From NCBI GenBank assembly GCA_050260275.1, contig JBLNBX010000100.1, forward strand, positions 1 to 7,137: DNA of 7,137 nt, in the 5' to 3' direction. The DNA comes from DATMXS01 sp050260275 (GTDB lineage Bacteria; Acidobacteriota; Terriglobia; Bryobacterales; Bryobacteraceae). The translations under genes and the position numbers were made by a program. Shown in pieces: positions 6,992 to 7,137 of this stretch (the stretch's first letter is position 1; each line of letters starts with the position of its first letter). The notes beneath the pieces were generated by a model. That model worked only from the letters and a program-made list of their open reading frames with translations, was not told the DNA's origin and ran no database searches.

Positions 6992-7022
6992 ACTGTGACA
7001 AACTCACCTGAGTTGTAACAGT
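6992..7022. repeat. 31 bp imperfect inverted repeat
   Basis: Outer arms ACTGT (6992-6996) and ACAGT (7018-7022) and inner arms AACTCA (7001-7006) and TGAGTT (7009-7014) pair, separated only by CC at the centre. Two more pairs (AC 6998-6999 with GT 7015-7016) lie between them, with a G.A mismatch and one bulged A. Further out GCCAG (6978-6982) matches CTGGC (7028-7032) across unpaired stretches. This could be a regulator site or the stem of an RNA. Confidence 0.55.
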
Positions 7023-7137
7023 TGATCCTGGCCGCCACTCCGAGCCGGCGGACCGGGCCGGCTGCTGTTTCAAACTAAGCCGAGGTTGGTTGCCTCGCAC
7101 CGGGCCTTCCCCCCCGCGCGCCAGTGGACGCGTTGCG

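Larger units (their letters stand above)
6720..7065. repeat. Two imperfect direct-repeat blocks bounding the structured non-coding region
   Basis: GATCCTGGCCGCC occurs exactly at 6720-6732 and 7024-7036. Each copy is followed by GGCCGGCTGC (6749-6758 and 7056-7065) after 16 and 19 bases respectively, and each is then followed closely by a short T-run. The two ~40 bp blocks are therefore related beyond the 13-mer and lie about 304 bp apart, with most of the other repeats between them. They could come from a local duplication, from repeated hairpin ends, or mark the ends of an inserted element. Confidence 0.4.
6714..7137. other. 424 bp non-coding region rich in small repeats and inverted repeats
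   Basis: I find no convincing gene here. A minus-strand frame from GTG 7038 runs down into the end of the last glycosyltransferase gene (to 6568), but it is Arg/Pro-rich, lacks a recognisable motif, and half of it is antisense to real coding sequence. A short minus-strand frame enters from the right edge and stops near 6991; it is also unrecognised. I see no tRNA. In order the region contains a terminator-like hairpin, two copies of an 11-mer, a 16 bp palindrome, a 6 bp GC hairpin, a 20 bp-period G-rich tandem repeat and a long imperfect inverted repeat. Several are listed separately. Confidence 0.6.

Noticed and set aside
7022..7032. TTGATCCTGGC, resembling the 5' end of 16S rRNA
   Set aside because: The match ends after 11 bases and the following sequence does not resemble 16S; a related GATCCTGGCCGCC copy at 6720 shows it belongs to the local repeat.
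6568..7038. Minus-strand frame of 156 codons covering much of the right-hand non-coding region
   Set aside because: It starts with GTG, has Arg/Pro-rich low-complexity content with no recognisable motif, overlaps the repeats, and its second half is antisense to the glycosyltransferase gene.
7081..7097. CGAGG/CCTCG hairpin as a tRNA arm or minus-strand terminator
   Set aside because: The stem is only 5 bp with a 7-base loop, no cloverleaf can be built around it, and no proper T-tract follows on the minus strand.
6714..7137. CRISPR array
   Set aside because: Repeats here are 11-13 bases, occur only twice each, and lack regular spacers of similar length.

Overview
The window looks like part of an Acidobacteriota chromosome from the Solibacter/Bryobacter group (class Terriglobia, formerly Solibacteres). 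The main evidence is the long secreted NHL-repeat protein at 220-2739. Its last ~230 residues match, from memory, the 'Solibacter C-terminal domain' (TIGR03437), which is largely confined to that lineage. High GC with GC-rich third codon positions and open antisense frames fits this. The assignment rests on motif recognition, not a search.

Layout. Positions 1-121 hold the start of a minus-strand gene with a signal peptide; it leaves the window on the left. A ~98 bp divergent spacer follows, then the NHL beta-propeller gene (220-2739, +). After a 123 bp gap with a plausible -10 box comes a tight three-gene plus-strand operon. It encodes a coiled-coil SAM methyltransferase (2863-4341), a GT4-type glycosyltransferase (4342-5391) and a second GT-B-fold glycosyltransferase (5388-6713). 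The first junction is TAA directly followed by ATG; the second is a 4-base ATGA overlap. Both suggest translational coupling.

How the genes work together (inference). The three operon genes look like part of a surface-polysaccharide locus: two glycosyltransferases that add sugars from nucleotide-sugar donors, plus a methyltransferase of the kind found next to such enzymes that may methylate the glycan or cap its end. The rest of the locus may lie outside the window. The propeller protein is exported, is probably transcribed separately, and has no evident tie to glycan synthesis.

The last 424 bases (6714-7137) hold no convincing gene but are dense in small-scale structure. They contain a terminator-like hairpin after the operon, an 11 bp repeat at 30 bp spacing, a perfect 16 bp palindrome, a GC hairpin, a 20 bp-period G-rich tandem repeat, a 31 bp imperfect inverted repeat, and a block with an exact 13 bp match that occurs at both ends of the region. 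This stretch is the least explained part of the window and the best candidate for something undescribed, such as a dispersed intergenic repeat, a small non-autonomous element or a structured RNA.
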